Assembly (NCBI RefSeq): GCF_036577625.1
Contig: NZ_JARBDC010000003.1
Span: 62,001-126,000, forward strand
DNA: 64,000 nt
Direction of reading: 5' to 3'
Source of the DNA: Paenibacillus_AB sp036577625
GTDB lineage: Bacteria > Bacillota > Bacilli > Paenibacillales > NBRC-103111
Position numbers and translations under genes: made by a program. The notes beneath the pieces are model-generated. The model was given only the letters and a program-made list of their open reading frames with translations, was not told the DNA's origin and ran no database searches. Positions 1 through 8,812 of this stretch are shown here, in pieces. Numbering within the stretch: position 1 is the stretch's first letter; each line of letters starts with the position of its first letter.

Positions 1-432
1 AACCTCCCGATAAATCGCTCTCCTAGTGGCGTCGTTTCGAAATACCGGGAAAAGCTACCGATAAAATGGCGTAGTATCGGCGAAAAACGCGGTTTGGACA
101 AATTTAGCGGGACGTTTTCCAGTTGGTTTGCCCGGAAACGGGAATCGACCTAAATTAGCTGGAACTTTTCCATCACGTTCCCAAAACCGGAGCGGGCTTC
201 CTTATGCCGGCGACGGGACATGGCGATATCGGCTCGTATGACCTGCGTCGGCGTTGTCGGAAGTTGGACGGGGGCGAGCATGGGACGGCGGTTCGAAGCA
301 AATAAGCGCAGGTGGTGTCCGTTACGATTTGGAAACGGCCGATTTTCGCGAAATAAGCGCCGTGGCGTCCGTTACGTTTCGGAAGCCGACGGTTTTCGCT
401 CATCCTCGAAAGACGTCGATAGACGTTTTTTT
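1..432. repeat. Degenerate dispersed intergenic repeat, copy 1
   Basis: No credible gene lies here. The stretch aligns in order with 36697-37329: shared blocks include GAAATACCGGGA, TAGCGGGACGTTTTCC, GAGCGGGCTTCCT, GCGCAGGTGGTGTCCGTTACG, CGATTTTCGCGAAATAA and GGCGTCCGTTACGTTTCGG. Inside the copy there are two related sub-units around GTCCGTTACG (about 318 and 367). It ends in a short hairpin, ACGTC (413-417) and GACGT (422-426), followed by a T run, which looks like a terminator. Copy 2 carries two extra segments. Short open frames inside are not conserved between copies, so the element is read as non-coding. Confidence 0.75.
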
Positions 433-539
433 TATGTTTGCGGCGTTCATCGTAAAAATGGTTAAGAACGCGGTAAAAACCGTCATATCCGAACAGCTGT
501 CATCCGCGGTATTCTCTTCACAGGAGGGGGACGATATCC

Positions 540-1868
540 ATGAACCTTACGGATGAAAACGACAAGCAACAAGCGGAGGACCGCAGCGAGCGCCCGGAAC
601 AAAGGCCGATCCGTGCCGTCATCGTCGGTGCCGGACATCGCAGCATGCTGTATGCATCGTACTCGGTCTCGCATGCCGATGAGCTGCGCATTGCAGGCGT
701 TGTGGAACCGGACGACGTGCGGCGAAAGGCGGCGATGGACGCTTACAATCTCGCGCCGGAGCGTGGCTATACGTCGATCGAACAATTGATTGCCGGTCCG
801 CGCATAGCCGATGTTGCCTTTAACGGCACGATGGATCATTTGCACGTCGCGACGACGCTGCCTTTGCTGGAAGCCGGATACGACGTCCTGCTGGAGAAAC
901 CGATCGGCGTATCCGAGAACGAAGTGCGCGAGCTGCAGGAGACAGCGAACCGTTTGGGGCGCAAGGTGATGATCTGCCACGAATTGCGGTATGCGCCGTT
1001 TTATGCGGAAATTCGCAAACGATTGCAACGGGGTGTCATCGGCGAAGTCATCAACATGCAGTTCGCTGAAAACGTAAGCTACCACCACATTGCGAGCGCA
1101 TATGTGCGCGGCAAGTGGAACAGCGAGAAACGCGGCGGTTCTTCGATGCTGATGGCCAAGTGCTGTCACGACCTGGATTTGATGGTATGGATGAAAGCCG
1201 GAGTGAAGCCGCTGCGCGTGTCGAGTATGGGGGGACGGATGCTTTTCCGCGAGGAGCAAAAACCCGAAGGGGCGGGCACGAGATGCCTGGTCGACTGTCC
1301 GTTGGTCGATAGCTGCCCCTATTCCGCCAAAACGATGTATCTGGAACGAAACTTGTGGGGGACGTACGTATGGCACGGGATCGAACATTTGGGCGCGAAT
1401 CCCGCCGAGGAACTGAAGCGGGAATCGCTTCGTACCGACAATCCGTACGGGCGTTGCGTATGGGCGAGCGATAACGATGTCGTCGATCATCAGGCGGTCA
1501 ACGTCGAATTTGCGGACGGGTGCACGGGAACGTTCAGCTTGAACGGCAATGCCGCCAAATCGTGCCGCCGGCTGCATCTCGTAGGTACGTTGGGCGAAAT
1601 CGAAGGAATCATGGAAGAAGGCTTCTTCACGATCCGTCATTTCGACTTATCGGCACGTCACGGTTACCGGGAGGAGCGAGTAAGCGTCGATGTGACCGAT
1701 AACATGCACGGCGGCGGCGATATGCGGCTCGTGGGCGATTTTCTGCGCGTCATCCGGGGAGAGCGGCCTTCCCTTTCCACGACGACGCTGGACGATTCGG
1801 TGAACGGTCACTTCGTCGGATTTGCGGCAGATCGTTCGCGTATCGAGCAACGGTGGGTCCGGCTGTAA
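540..1868 (+). CDS. Gfo/Idh/MocA family oxidoreductase
   Basis: Predicted cytosolic NAD(P)-dependent sugar or polyol dehydrogenase of 442 aa. A Rossmann fold begins near residue 26 (AVIVGAGHRS), followed by the family EKPIG motif near residue 120, which carries the catalytic lysine. The second-domain motif reads AKCCHDLD: the His is kept, but the usual Asp four residues before it is Ala, as in one branch of the family. A cysteine cluster (CLVDCPLVDSCPYSAK) around residues 250-265 also suggests that branch. The start is supported by AGGAGGGGG 9-12 nt upstream. The SBP gene follows after 40 nt, so the two probably form one unit. The substrate cannot be deduced. Confidence 0.9.
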   Translation: MNLTDENDKQQAEDRSERPEQRPIRAVIVGAGHRSMLYASYSVSHADELRIAGVVEPDDVRRKAAMDAYNLAPERGYTSIEQLIAGPRIADVAFNGTMDHLHVATTLPLLEAGYDVLLEKPIGVSENEVRELQETANRLGRKVMICHELRYAPFYAEIRKRLQRGVIGEVINMQFAENVSYHHIASAYVRGKWNSEKRGGSSMLMAKCCHDLDLMVWMKAGVKPLRVSSMGGRMLFREEQKPEGAGTRCLVDCPLVDSCPYSAKTMYLERNLWGTYVWHGIEHLGANPAEELKRESLRTDNPYGRCVWASDNDVVDHQAVNVEFADGCTGTFSLNGNAAKSCRRLHLVGTLGEIEGIMEEGFFTIRHFDLSARHGYREERVSVDVTDNMHGGGDMRLVGDFLRVIRGERPSLSTTTLDDSVNGHFVGFAADRSRIEQRWVRL

Positions 1869-1908
1869 ACAAGGGAATCCGTTTCGAACAAAACAAGGGG
1901 GAATGGCC

Positions 1909-3231
1909 GTGAAGGTATGGAAACAAACGATGGTGATGGGATTGTGCTTGCCGGCAATCGCTCTCTCCGCATGTTCGTCCGGGTCGGATACCGGCGGGGA
2001 AAAAGGGGACAAGCCCCCGGCCGCTGCCCAAAATCAAATAAGCGACGAACCCGCCACCCTTACGATCTATTACTACGGCGGCGATTTGACGGATGAAGAA
2101 TTTGAAACGTATTTCGTGAAGCCGGTCGGCCGGAAATACCCGCACCTGACTTTGAAGCTCGTGCGCAATGCCCCGGGCACCAAGCTGGAAGATTTGATCG
2201 CAAGCGGCGCGGCGCCGGATTTGATCTATTCGCCGAAAGGCTATATGGAAGATTTCATCGGCCTGAACATCGTGCAAGATTTGGACGGCTACATTCGCGG
2301 ACAGAACATGGATCTGGGACGATTCGAGCCCGTCACCGTCGACAGCCTCAAATCTTACGCGCCGAAATACAAAATGGCTGCGCTTCCGTTTTCGTATAAC
2401 AGCTCCGCGCTGTTTTACAACAAAGATATATTCGACAAATTCGGTGTCGCCTACCCGGTCGACAACATGACGTGGGACGAAGTCATCGAGCTCGGGAAGC
2501 GGGTTTCGCGCAAGGACGGCGATACGTTCTATAAAGCGATGTATCCGTCGCAAATCACCCAGTTCGCCTCGCAGCTGGCTGTCGCGTATACCGATCCGAA
2601 AACGACGCTGCCCGCTCTGGAAAGCGACAATTGGAAAAAAGCGGCGACCTACTTCAAACGGATATACGATTTGCCCGAAAATCGCGCGACGAAGCTGAAC
2701 AACTTTTTCGTCGAACGGGATGCGGCCATGTATGCGGGGGTGACGACGTATACGTTCGGTCAGGTCAAAGAGCTGATGAACAAAGGGATTCCGCTCCATT
2801 GGGACTTGGTCTCGTACCCGAACTTCCCGGAAACGAAAGGTCGGTCGATGGCGCTCGATTCGCTTGTGCTGATCATGACCTCGACCGGCAAACATAAAGA
2901 CCAGGTGTTTCGCGTCATGGACGTCGTCACGAGCAACGACAGCCAGCTCGCACTGAGCAAGGTCGGCCGCATGCCTGCGCTGAAAGATCCGAAGCTGAAA
3001 GACGCATTCGGCAGCGAAAACCCTGCGCTGCAAGGGAAAAACGTCAAAGCGTTGTTCCTCAATACGCCGCCGATTCAGGAAATGGGGCCGTACGATCTCG
3101 AAGTCGCACGATTGCTGAATACGCTTCAGACGAAGCTGATCAACGGCGAAGAGGACGTTAACACGTTTTTGCGCAATGCAAGCGAGCAGGCGAAGCTGAA
3201 GATCGCCGAGAAAAAAGCGGCAGGCCGCTGA
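1909..3231 (+). CDS. Extracellular solute-binding lipoprotein (orphan SBP 1)
   Basis: ABC-importer solute-binding protein, family 1 (sugar type), about 440 aa. It has a lipoprotein signal peptide ending in the lipobox LSAC. The paralogue signature YNKDIFDKFGV followed by YPVDNMTWDEV lies mid-protein. GTG at 1909 is preferred because AAGGGGG (1895-1901) is 7 nt upstream; an in-frame ATG at 1903 is only 1 nt from that site. No permease or ATPase gene is adjacent, so it must share a transporter or act in sensing. It lies between a Gfo/Idh gene and an AraC gene. The sequence resembles the SBPs at 6644, 19564, 25313 and 60563. Confidence 0.9.
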   Translation: MKVWKQTMVMGLCLPAIALSACSSGSDTGGEKGDKPPAAAQNQISDEPATLTIYYYGGDLTDEEFETYFVKPVGRKYPHLTLKLVRNAPGTKLEDLIASGAAPDLIYSPKGYMEDFIGLNIVQDLDGYIRGQNMDLGRFEPVTVDSLKSYAPKYKMAALPFSYNSSALFYNKDIFDKFGVAYPVDNMTWDEVIELGKRVSRKDGDTFYKAMYPSQITQFASQLAVAYTDPKTTLPALESDNWKKAATYFKRIYDLPENRATKLNNFFVERDAAMYAGVTTYTFGQVKELMNKGIPLHWDLVSYPNFPETKGRSMALDSLVLIMTSTGKHKDQVFRVMDVVTSNDSQLALSKVGRMPALKDPKLKDAFGSENPALQGKNVKALFLNTPPIQEMGPYDLEVARLLNTLQTKLINGEEDVNTFLRNASEQAKLKIAEKKAAGR

Positions 3232-3358
3232 CGCAGCCCGTATTCTTTTGCCCTTTCTTGTGGTAGATTGAATAGATCGCATCATATTTAAGGGCGGCAT
3301 GCCGTTACTTTGCAATCCGATGCGGCGAATGCGGACGTGCGGCGGGAAGGAGCGGACG

Positions 3359-4234
3359 ATGATCCATGTGAACGAGCGCGCGGAACCGATCCGGTACCAA
3401 AGTACATTGCTTGCGATCAAAATCATCGAAGTGAAAAACAATTGGGAACCGGGTTTGCTGAGATGGCACTATCATGAGGAGCTGGAATTCATTTGCGTAA
3501 AGAAAGGCTCCGTCGTCTTTTATACGGACGCCCAAAGCTATCGGCTGCACAAGGGCGACGTTCTCCTGATCGGCTCCAACCAGTTGCACGCCAACCAAAG
3601 ATTCGATTGCGACGAAGCCGTTTATCTCGTGATGCACGTGAAGCTGCCGCCTTTTTTCGAACCGGCGATTACCCCGTACTACTCCTATTTTTCCGAGCAG
3701 CTTCGCCCCTTGAGCGAGCTGAACGTCATCTTCCGCCAACAGGACGCCGTCAAACGCCGGGTCGGGCAGATCATGCGGCGCATTCTCAAGGAAATGCAAG
3801 CGCAGACGGACGGATTTGAAATCGCTGTCAGTCTGCATGTGAAACAAATTTTGCTTACCCTCTATCGAAACGATGCGTTGCGCGCCGACGTAAGCAAAGG
3901 ACCGGTTCTATACGCGCTCCGGCCCGTCTTCCAGTATGTCGACCGGCAGCTGTCCGGCAAAATCGATATGAAGGAGGCGTGCAAGCTGTTGAATATGAGC
4001 TACAACTATTTCTCGAAGCATTTCAAGGAGGTGATGGGTACGTCGTTTATCGAGTACGTCAACCTCAGACGCATTCGTATGGCCGAACGGCATCTCGCGA
4101 CGAAAACGGCCAGTATTCACGAAGTGGCTCGTATGGTCGGTCTCGAAAACATCACTCACTTTTATCGGCTGTTCCAGCGGTATAACGGCTGTACGCCGAA
4201 GCAGTACGCGACGCGTTTGAAGCGGCGGGGATAG
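3359..4234 (+). CDS. AraC family transcriptional regulator
   Basis: DNA-binding regulator of about 291 aa. The N-terminal half is a cupin-like sensor domain (WHYHEELEFICVKKG, then KGDVLLIGSNQLH). The C-terminal about 100 residues carry the double helix-turn-helix, including DMKEACKLLNMSYNYFSKHF and IHEVARMVGLENITHFYRLF. ATG at 3359 is chosen because GGAAGGAG (3345-3352) lies 6 nt upstream; an in-frame ATG at 3299 has no such site. It follows the SBP by 127 nt and probably controls this Gfo/Idh-SBP unit in response to a sugar. That role is inferred from neighbourhood. Confidence 0.9.
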   Translation: MIHVNERAEPIRYQSTLLAIKIIEVKNNWEPGLLRWHYHEELEFICVKKGSVVFYTDAQSYRLHKGDVLLIGSNQLHANQRFDCDEAVYLVMHVKLPPFFEPAITPYYSYFSEQLRPLSELNVIFRQQDAVKRRVGQIMRRILKEMQAQTDGFEIAVSLHVKQILLTLYRNDALRADVSKGPVLYALRPVFQYVDRQLSGKIDMKEACKLLNMSYNYFSKHFKEVMGTSFIEYVNLRRIRMAERHLATKTASIHEVARMVGLENITHFYRLFQRYNGCTPKQYATRLKRRG

Positions 4235-4326
4235 CAGCCGAACCTTCAATTTTAACGAACGCAACCGAGGCGCCCGTGTGGTAAAATAGGGGGAGCGAAA
4301 CGGTATGATCAAAAGCGAGGAAGCAT

Positions 4327-4821
4327 ATGAATATAGTTCTGATCGGAATGTCCGGAGCCGGTAAAAGCACTTTGGGCGTGCTGCTTGCAAAAGCTTTGGG
4401 AATGGATTTCGTGGATACCGATATTGTGATCCAGCAGCATGAAGGCAGATTGCTGCAGGAGATCCTTGATAACGACGGTATCGAAGCGTTTATGGATATC
4501 GAAGAAAAAATCGTGTCAGGCCTGCAGCTACAAAATTGCACGATCGCCACAGGCGGAAGTGTCGTATATTCGGAAAAGGCTATGCATGTCCTCAAGCAGG
4601 GCGGACACATTGTATTTTTACATGTCCCGTTCGAAGAAATTAAAAAGAGACTTACGAACTTAACGACCAGAGGCATTGTCATAAAGAAAGGAAATAATCT
4701 ACAAGACGTTTACGAGGAAAGAGTTCCCTTATACATGAAGTATAGCGATACGATTCTGGATTGCTCCGATAAAGATATCGAACGTTGTGTCGGAGATATT
4801 ATTGAGAAACTGCGAAAATGA
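4327..4821 (+). CDS. aroK: Shikimate kinase-like protein
   Basis: A 164-aa P-loop kinase. Walker A is GMSGAGKST (residues 7-15), followed by the DTD motif near 31-33, a TGGS segment near 75 and a C-terminal ERVPLYMKYSDTILD region typical of shikimate kinases (ATP-dependent 3-phosphorylation of shikimate, chorismate pathway). The segment that normally reads GGG is GGS, and the lid arginine region reads TTRGIVIKKG rather than a standard RPLL. It may therefore be a divergent AroK/AroL paralogue with another substrate. No other aro gene is nearby. A strong terminator follows directly. AGCGAGGAAGC precedes the ATG. Confidence 0.75.
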   Translation: MNIVLIGMSGAGKSTLGVLLAKALGMDFVDTDIVIQQHEGRLLQEILDNDGIEAFMDIEEKIVSGLQLQNCTIATGGSVVYSEKAMHVLKQGGHIVFLHVPFEEIKKRLTNLTTRGIVIKKGNNLQDVYEERVPLYMKYSDTILDCSDKDIERCVGDIIEKLRK

Positions 4822-4824
4822 CAA

Positions 4825-4868
4825 GCCGGCAAATCGGAATCATGTCCGATACGCCGGCGTTTTTTTTA
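4825..4868 (+). terminator. Rho-independent terminator after the shikimate kinase gene
   Basis: Two stacked stems, GCCGGC (4825-4830) with GCCGGC (4853-4858) and ATCGGA (4833-4838) with TCCGAT (4845-4850), followed by a run of eight T. It starts 3 nt after the stop codon. Confidence 0.9.
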
Positions 4869-5041
4869 TTTATCGGATCATCGAGACGAGTTCGTACGGA
4901 TACGCCGGTATCTTCTTCGTTCTGGGCGCCGGGATGGTATACTATGGAGTATGGCGCGGATCAGGATCATCCCCATCTAGCGGATGGTCTCGCGCCTATA
5001 CAAGCAGCGAAAGGCATTGCGGAAAGGAATGGATCGAGGAC

Positions 5042-5479
5042 ATGAACGATTTATTTGCGCGGTATCTTCAGGCGGTCGAGACCCGAACGCAGGTTTCGCC
5101 CGTGGAACGATTTCTGGGCACGTTTCCCGTCGATGTCGGGGACGGATTTATTACGTTCGAGATGGACGTGAATGAAGCATACTTGAATCCGCAAGGGACG
5201 TTAATGGGCGGCATGACAAGCGCATTGGCGGATCTGGCGATGGGCGTTGCGTTTGCCACGACGTTGGAAGAAGGGGAGACGTTTACGACGATCGAACTCA
5301 AAGTAAACTTTATGAAGCCGGTTTGGAACGGCACGATTCGGGCCGAAGGCAAAGTGATGAAGCGCGGCAAAACGATCGGTTTGTCGACGTGCGACATATA
5401 TGACGGCGCGGGGTCTCTGATCGCTTACGGGACGAGCACGTGTATGGCTCTGCGAGGGGAAAAGGCGCAGGGGAGGTAG
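5042..5479 (+). CDS. PaaI-type hotdog thioesterase
   Basis: A 145-aa single-domain protein of the PaaI/4HBT acyl-CoA thioesterase family, predicted to hydrolyse an acyl- or aryl-CoA thioester in the cytosol. The central helix motif reads NPQGTLMGGMTSALADLAMG. The His commonly found in HGG is Met here, while the Asp of the ALAD segment is kept. The C-terminal strand region ELKVNFMKPVWNGTIRAEGK is typical. ATG 5042 gives the usual family length; the frame stays open upstream to 4787, but that part does not look like the family. The ribosome site is modest (AAAGGA about 12 nt away). It stands alone, facing the convergent AraC gene. Confidence 0.85.
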   Translation: MNDLFARYLQAVETRTQVSPVERFLGTFPVDVGDGFITFEMDVNEAYLNPQGTLMGGMTSALADLAMGVAFATTLEEGETFTTIELKVNFMKPVWNGTIRAEGKVMKRGKTIGLSTCDIYDGAGSLIAYGTSTCMALRGEKAQGR

Positions 5480-5605
5480 GCAAGGCCCGAAGCGCCCCCT
5501 TTTCGGATGACAACAATGACCGTACTTGGTCCGGCATTGCAAAGTTGCGCTATCCATTCCATTGGTTCAAACGCGGCCATGGAAAATGATCCATATGTCT
5601 TGCCT

Positions 5606-6481
5606 TCATTTATTGGTCCGAAACAGCTTCGGAGATACGCCGACATATTTTTTGAACAACCGGGAGAAATAAAAAACGTCTTTATAACCGAGAGACGCGG
5701 CGATTTCCTTCAACGTTTTCCCGGAATTGAGCAATATATTTTTCGCCTCCGCGATTTTGAGCCGGTGAACGTACTCATTTAACGGATAACCGGTATATTT
5801 GGATACAGTCCGTTTCAGCGTGGATAACGAAATATGATTGTTTTGACACAGCTTTGCGGCGTCAAACGGACGGTACAGCGATTCCGAAATATCGTACAAC
5901 AGCTGGATGGCGGCTTCGTTGTTGTCCCCTTTGGCCGCATCCGGCGCGTTGGCCATAAATTCGAACAGCAGCGATTCGAGCAGCAGAGCCGCGCGGTCCG
6001 CATTGACGGGAACGCCGCTGTCCATCAGCATGAATATCCGCTCGATTTTACTTTTTTGGGCGTCGTCGATTTCGACCGCTTTCACGGTACCGGGCTCAAA
6101 AAGCCACGTATCGAGCCAATCGCGGATGCGGGGGCCTTCGACGGTGAAGTAGTACTCGTCCCAGTAGCCGCCCGGGTCGGGGCCGAAATGAAAAACAGGG
6201 CCCGGATAAAACAGGAACAGGCTGTTTTTATTGACCCGCTGCTTCTCCCCGTCATCGACCCGATACGTTCCGGATCCGTCGGAAATGTAAACGATCGCCC
6301 ACTTGTTGACGAAACGGGCATCCGTTCTGTAATACGTACGTCCAGGCAAATGACCCACATCGAGTATCGTAAGCGACGTATGCTTCAGTTTGCTTTTGTC
6401 GACCTTCAGATCGACGATCCGGATCGGTTTCGTGCTGATCCTATAGTCCATGTATCTGGTCAACTTTAACATTCCTTCCAT
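5606..6481 (-). CDS. AraC family transcriptional regulator
   Basis: A 291-aa regulator with an AraC-type N-terminal ligand domain (KNSLFLFYPGPVFHFGPDPG) and a C-terminal double HTH (LCQNNHISLSTLKRTVSKY, then LKEIAASLGYKDVFYFSRLF). It is divergent from the SBP at 6644, and the 162-bp shared region holds a 23-bp near-perfect palindrome (6561-6583) that may be its operator. No good ribosome binding site precedes ATG 6481; an internal ATG three codons in is too close to GGAAGG, so the exact start is uncertain. It probably senses the sugar handled by the divergent operon, as inferred from arrangement. Confidence 0.88.
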   Translation of the reverse strand: MEGMLKLTRYMDYRISTKPIRIVDLKVDKSKLKHTSLTILDVGHLPGRTYYRTDARFVNKWAIVYISDGSGTYRVDDGEKQRVNKNSLFLFYPGPVFHFGPDPGGYWDEYYFTVEGPRIRDWLDTWLFEPGTVKAVEIDDAQKSKIERIFMLMDSGVPVNADRAALLLESLLFEFMANAPDAAKGDNNEAAIQLLYDISESLYRPFDAAKLCQNNHISLSTLKRTVSKYTGYPLNEYVHRLKIAEAKNILLNSGKTLKEIAASLGYKDVFYFSRLFKKYVGVSPKLFRTNK

Positions 6482-6560
6482 AGCCGGCTGGTGGTAAATT
6501 TAGTATACATCCGGCGGATAAAGCTGCATAGCCGGAAAAGCTGCGGGTTTTTCGAAGAAC

Positions 6561-6583
6561 CACGTTCCTTAATAAAGAACGTG
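6561..6583. promoter_or_regulatory. 23-bp palindromic operator candidate
   Basis: Arms CACGTTC (6561-6567) and GAACGTG (6577-6583) flank an AT-rich centre TTAATAA, with only two mismatched arm pairs across 23 bp. It lies 80 bp upstream of the divergent AraC start and 61 bp upstream of the SBP start, as expected for a shared operator. No T tract follows, so a terminator is unlikely. Confidence 0.5.
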
Positions 6584-6643
6584 CATCGAGACGAAGCACT
6601 CAAGCAGCTTGCAGTATCACTATAGGGTAAAGGGGACAGAGCT

Positions 6644-8005
6644 ATGGAACCTATGAAACGGAAGCTGAAGGCCTCATTGTTATTGATGTGCGCCTCCGTT
6701 GCTTTAACCGGCTGCGGAGGAGGAGATGCGAAGCGGCAAGGCAGCGAAAAAGCAGCGGATTCAAAATCGGCGGATCCGAAGTCGGGAGCTTTTCAAGCCG
6801 ATACGACGCCCGTTAAGCTGACTTTGTTTCTGGACATGACGTTCGGACCGGAAGACAACCAGCAAAACTTTATCCTCGAGCCGTTAAAGAAGAAGTACCC
6901 CCACATTACGCTCGATATTATCAAACGGGCGAAAGGCTCGTATTTGGAGGATTTGATGGCGCAGGGCAATACGCCGGACATTATATACAATTGGAACGGA
7001 GAGCTTCCGACGTACGGGGAGAAGGGGCTGCTATTCGATTTGGAGCCGCTTGCCAAGCAGCTTCAATTCGATTTGGGCCGTTTCGATCCCGCCGCGCTTG
7101 AAGCGATTCGCGCTACAACGGGAGGAACGGCTTTGCACGGTCTGCCTTTCGAAAACGGCGGCATGGCGTTATTTTACAATAAAGACTTGTTCGATAAATT
7201 CGGCGTCCCTTATCCGAAGGACGGGATCACCTGGGACGATGCGATCGAGCTCGGCAAACGGCTTTCGCGTGTCGATGGAGACAAAACGTACAAAGGGCTC
7301 AGCGCCGACGTGGTAGATCGACTGGCTATGTCGCTGTCGCTGCTGCCTGTGGACGGCAAAACCAATCGGGCATCGGTCAACAACGACGGCTGGAAAAGGG
7401 CGTTCGACCTGGCCAAAACGATCTGGTCGCTGCCGAACAACAAACCGGACAAGCTGAACGATACCGGTCAAAAATCGTTTTTGGTCGACCAGACGCTCGC
7501 CATGGATCCGACCAATAACATTTTATATACGTCGGCGCAATATTTTCATCCGAGCAAGGGTCTGAACTGGGACGTCGCGCAATACCCCAGCTTCAAGGAT
7601 CAGCCGAATGTGAGCGGGGCTCTCACTCCTTCAACGTTCGCCATTACGAAGACGAGCAAGCATAAAGAGGCGGCGCTGCAAGTTCTCGATGTCGTCACCT
7701 CCTACGAAGTGCAGCGGCAAATCGTGCGAGGACAAGGCCGACTTACTTCTTTGAAAGATCCCGAGCTCCAGAAGCAGCTGGGACAAGACGTCGATTATTT
7801 GAAGGACAAAAATTTGAAAGCGTTTTTGCTGAGCAAGCCGGCCGCTCCGAAGCAGTATTCGCAATATAATACGAGCAGTAACGTCATCCTGCGGAAAAAA
7901 TTCGAAGACTATTTCAACGGCAAAGATTTGAATTCGGCATTAAGAGAAGCGGAAGAGGAAATCAACTCGGACATCGAGAAGCAGATGGCGGCAAAAGGGA
8001 AATAA
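6644..8005 (+). CDS. Extracellular solute-binding lipoprotein (orphan SBP 2)
   Basis: A 453-aa family 1 SBP. The signal peptide ends in the lipobox LTGC (cysteine about residue 25), followed by a flexible Ser/Asp/Lys linker. The paralogue signature YNKDLFDKFGVPYP followed by DGITWDDAIELGKR is present, as is the C-terminal helix NSALREAEEEINSDIEKQ. ATG 6644 is supported by AAAGGGGA about 8 nt upstream. It heads a probable operon with a Tat-exported pectate-lyase-like gene and two Gfo/Idh genes. No permease is adjacent, so it would have to dock on a transporter encoded elsewhere. Its ligand may be a pectin-derived or related oligosaccharide (inference). Confidence 0.9.
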   Translation: MEPMKRKLKASLLLMCASVALTGCGGGDAKRQGSEKAADSKSADPKSGAFQADTTPVKLTLFLDMTFGPEDNQQNFILEPLKKKYPHITLDIIKRAKGSYLEDLMAQGNTPDIIYNWNGELPTYGEKGLLFDLEPLAKQLQFDLGRFDPAALEAIRATTGGTALHGLPFENGGMALFYNKDLFDKFGVPYPKDGITWDDAIELGKRLSRVDGDKTYKGLSADVVDRLAMSLSLLPVDGKTNRASVNNDGWKRAFDLAKTIWSLPNNKPDKLNDTGQKSFLVDQTLAMDPTNNILYTSAQYFHPSKGLNWDVAQYPSFKDQPNVSGALTPSTFAITKTSKHKEAALQVLDVVTSYEVQRQIVRGQGRLTSLKDPELQKQLGQDVDYLKDKNLKAFLLSKPAAPKQYSQYNTSSNVILRKKFEDYFNGKDLNSALREAEEEINSDIEKQMAAKGK

Positions 8006-8029
8006 CGAACGAAGCTGACCGACCGTGAG

Positions 8030-8812
8030 ATGAAATGGGAATGGGGCGAATCGATCGTAACGAATGAGAAGGATTTTGAAGCAGCCCGGCCGGATGAGAC
8101 GCAGACTCGGAAGAAAATAAGCAGAAGGGGACTTCTTGCCTCCATGGGTGCGGCCGGGGTCACATTGGCCGTCGGCGGAAGATGGCGTTCCGCGGCCGCA
8201 ACCGAACAACAGGTGCGGCCTGCCGTCTATGGCGGGGTACGGCATGCCGTTTACGGCGTATTCAATGCCGGGGAGCTGGGCGCCGTCGGAAATGGCGTAA
8301 CCGACGATACGGCGGCCTTGCAGAACGCGATCGACCTATGCGCGGATGGCGGAGGAGGAATCGTATTTATTCCGCCCGGCGTCTATATCATTACGAACAC
8401 TTTGACGATCCGGACCGGCGTAACGCTGGAAGGCGCCGGAGTAGGGGCATTGGATATCCCTTTGGGGGGCGGACGGATCATCGCCGCTCCGTGGAGAAAT
8501 AATGCCGCGGCAAGAGGACCGTATCCATGCGGCCAGACGAACAACGTTTATTTTTTGGCCACGGAATTCAGGAGCGTGGACAAATGGCCGAAGTTTAAGC
8601 GGCCATCTACCGTCCGATTTACGGACGCCGGTTTTTTCACGCCCCGTTACGCGTTCGACAGTTTCGAACAAATGCCGCAAACGGACGAACGCGACTTTGT
8701 GCTCAAGGCGCCCGCCAATCAGAGAGTCAAACTGCAAAACGGCGAAGGAAAAGACGCGTTAGCGGTAACGCCCGGCGCGAACGTGGAGCTGTTCGGAAAG
8801 GAGCCTTTATAG
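8030..8812 (+). CDS. Tat-exported pectate-lyase-superfamily protein, N-terminal part (frameshifted)
   Basis: A 260-aa frame with a twin-arginine signal (KISRRGLLASMG, residues about 28-39), then the N-terminal repeat of a right-handed beta-helix (FNAGELGAVGNGVTDDTAAL, IPPGVYIITNTLTI), typical of the pectate lyase 3/GH28-related superfamily. This suggests an exported glycan-active or glycan-binding protein. The frame ends in ELFGKEPL-stop at 8812, but homologous-looking sequence continues in the -1 frame to 9063. The simplest reading is loss of one T near 8806-8808: restoring it gives PFIAESKDG, which joins both parts. ATG 8030 has no clear ribosome site, so the start is uncertain. The gene lies 24 nt after orphan SBP 2. 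Confidence 0.75.
   Translation: MKWEWGESIVTNEKDFEAARPDETQTRKKISRRGLLASMGAAGVTLAVGGRWRSAAATEQQVRPAVYGGVRHAVYGVFNAGELGAVGNGVTDDTAALQNAIDLCADGGGGIVFIPPGVYIITNTLTIRTGVTLEGAGVGALDIPLGGGRIIAAPWRNNAAARGPYPCGQTNNVYFLATEFRSVDKWPKFKRPSTVRFTDAGFFTPRYAFDSFEQMPQTDERDFVLKAPANQRVKLQNGEGKDALAVTPGANVELFGKEPL

Noticed and set aside
173..556. Small open frames inside repeat copy 1, with similar ones near 37156-37359
   Set aside because: The frames are partly similar because the DNA is repeated, but indels break them and no ribosome site precedes them.
483..1640. Long open frame on the minus strand opposite the first Gfo/Idh gene
   Set aside because: It is the complement of a well-supported gene with clear motifs and a ribosome site; its product is Arg/His-rich and has no recognisable fold.
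1750..3441. 563-codon minus-strand frame across orphan SBP 1
   Set aside because: It spans two plus-strand genes and an intergenic region, and its composition is that of an antisense shadow in GC-rich DNA.
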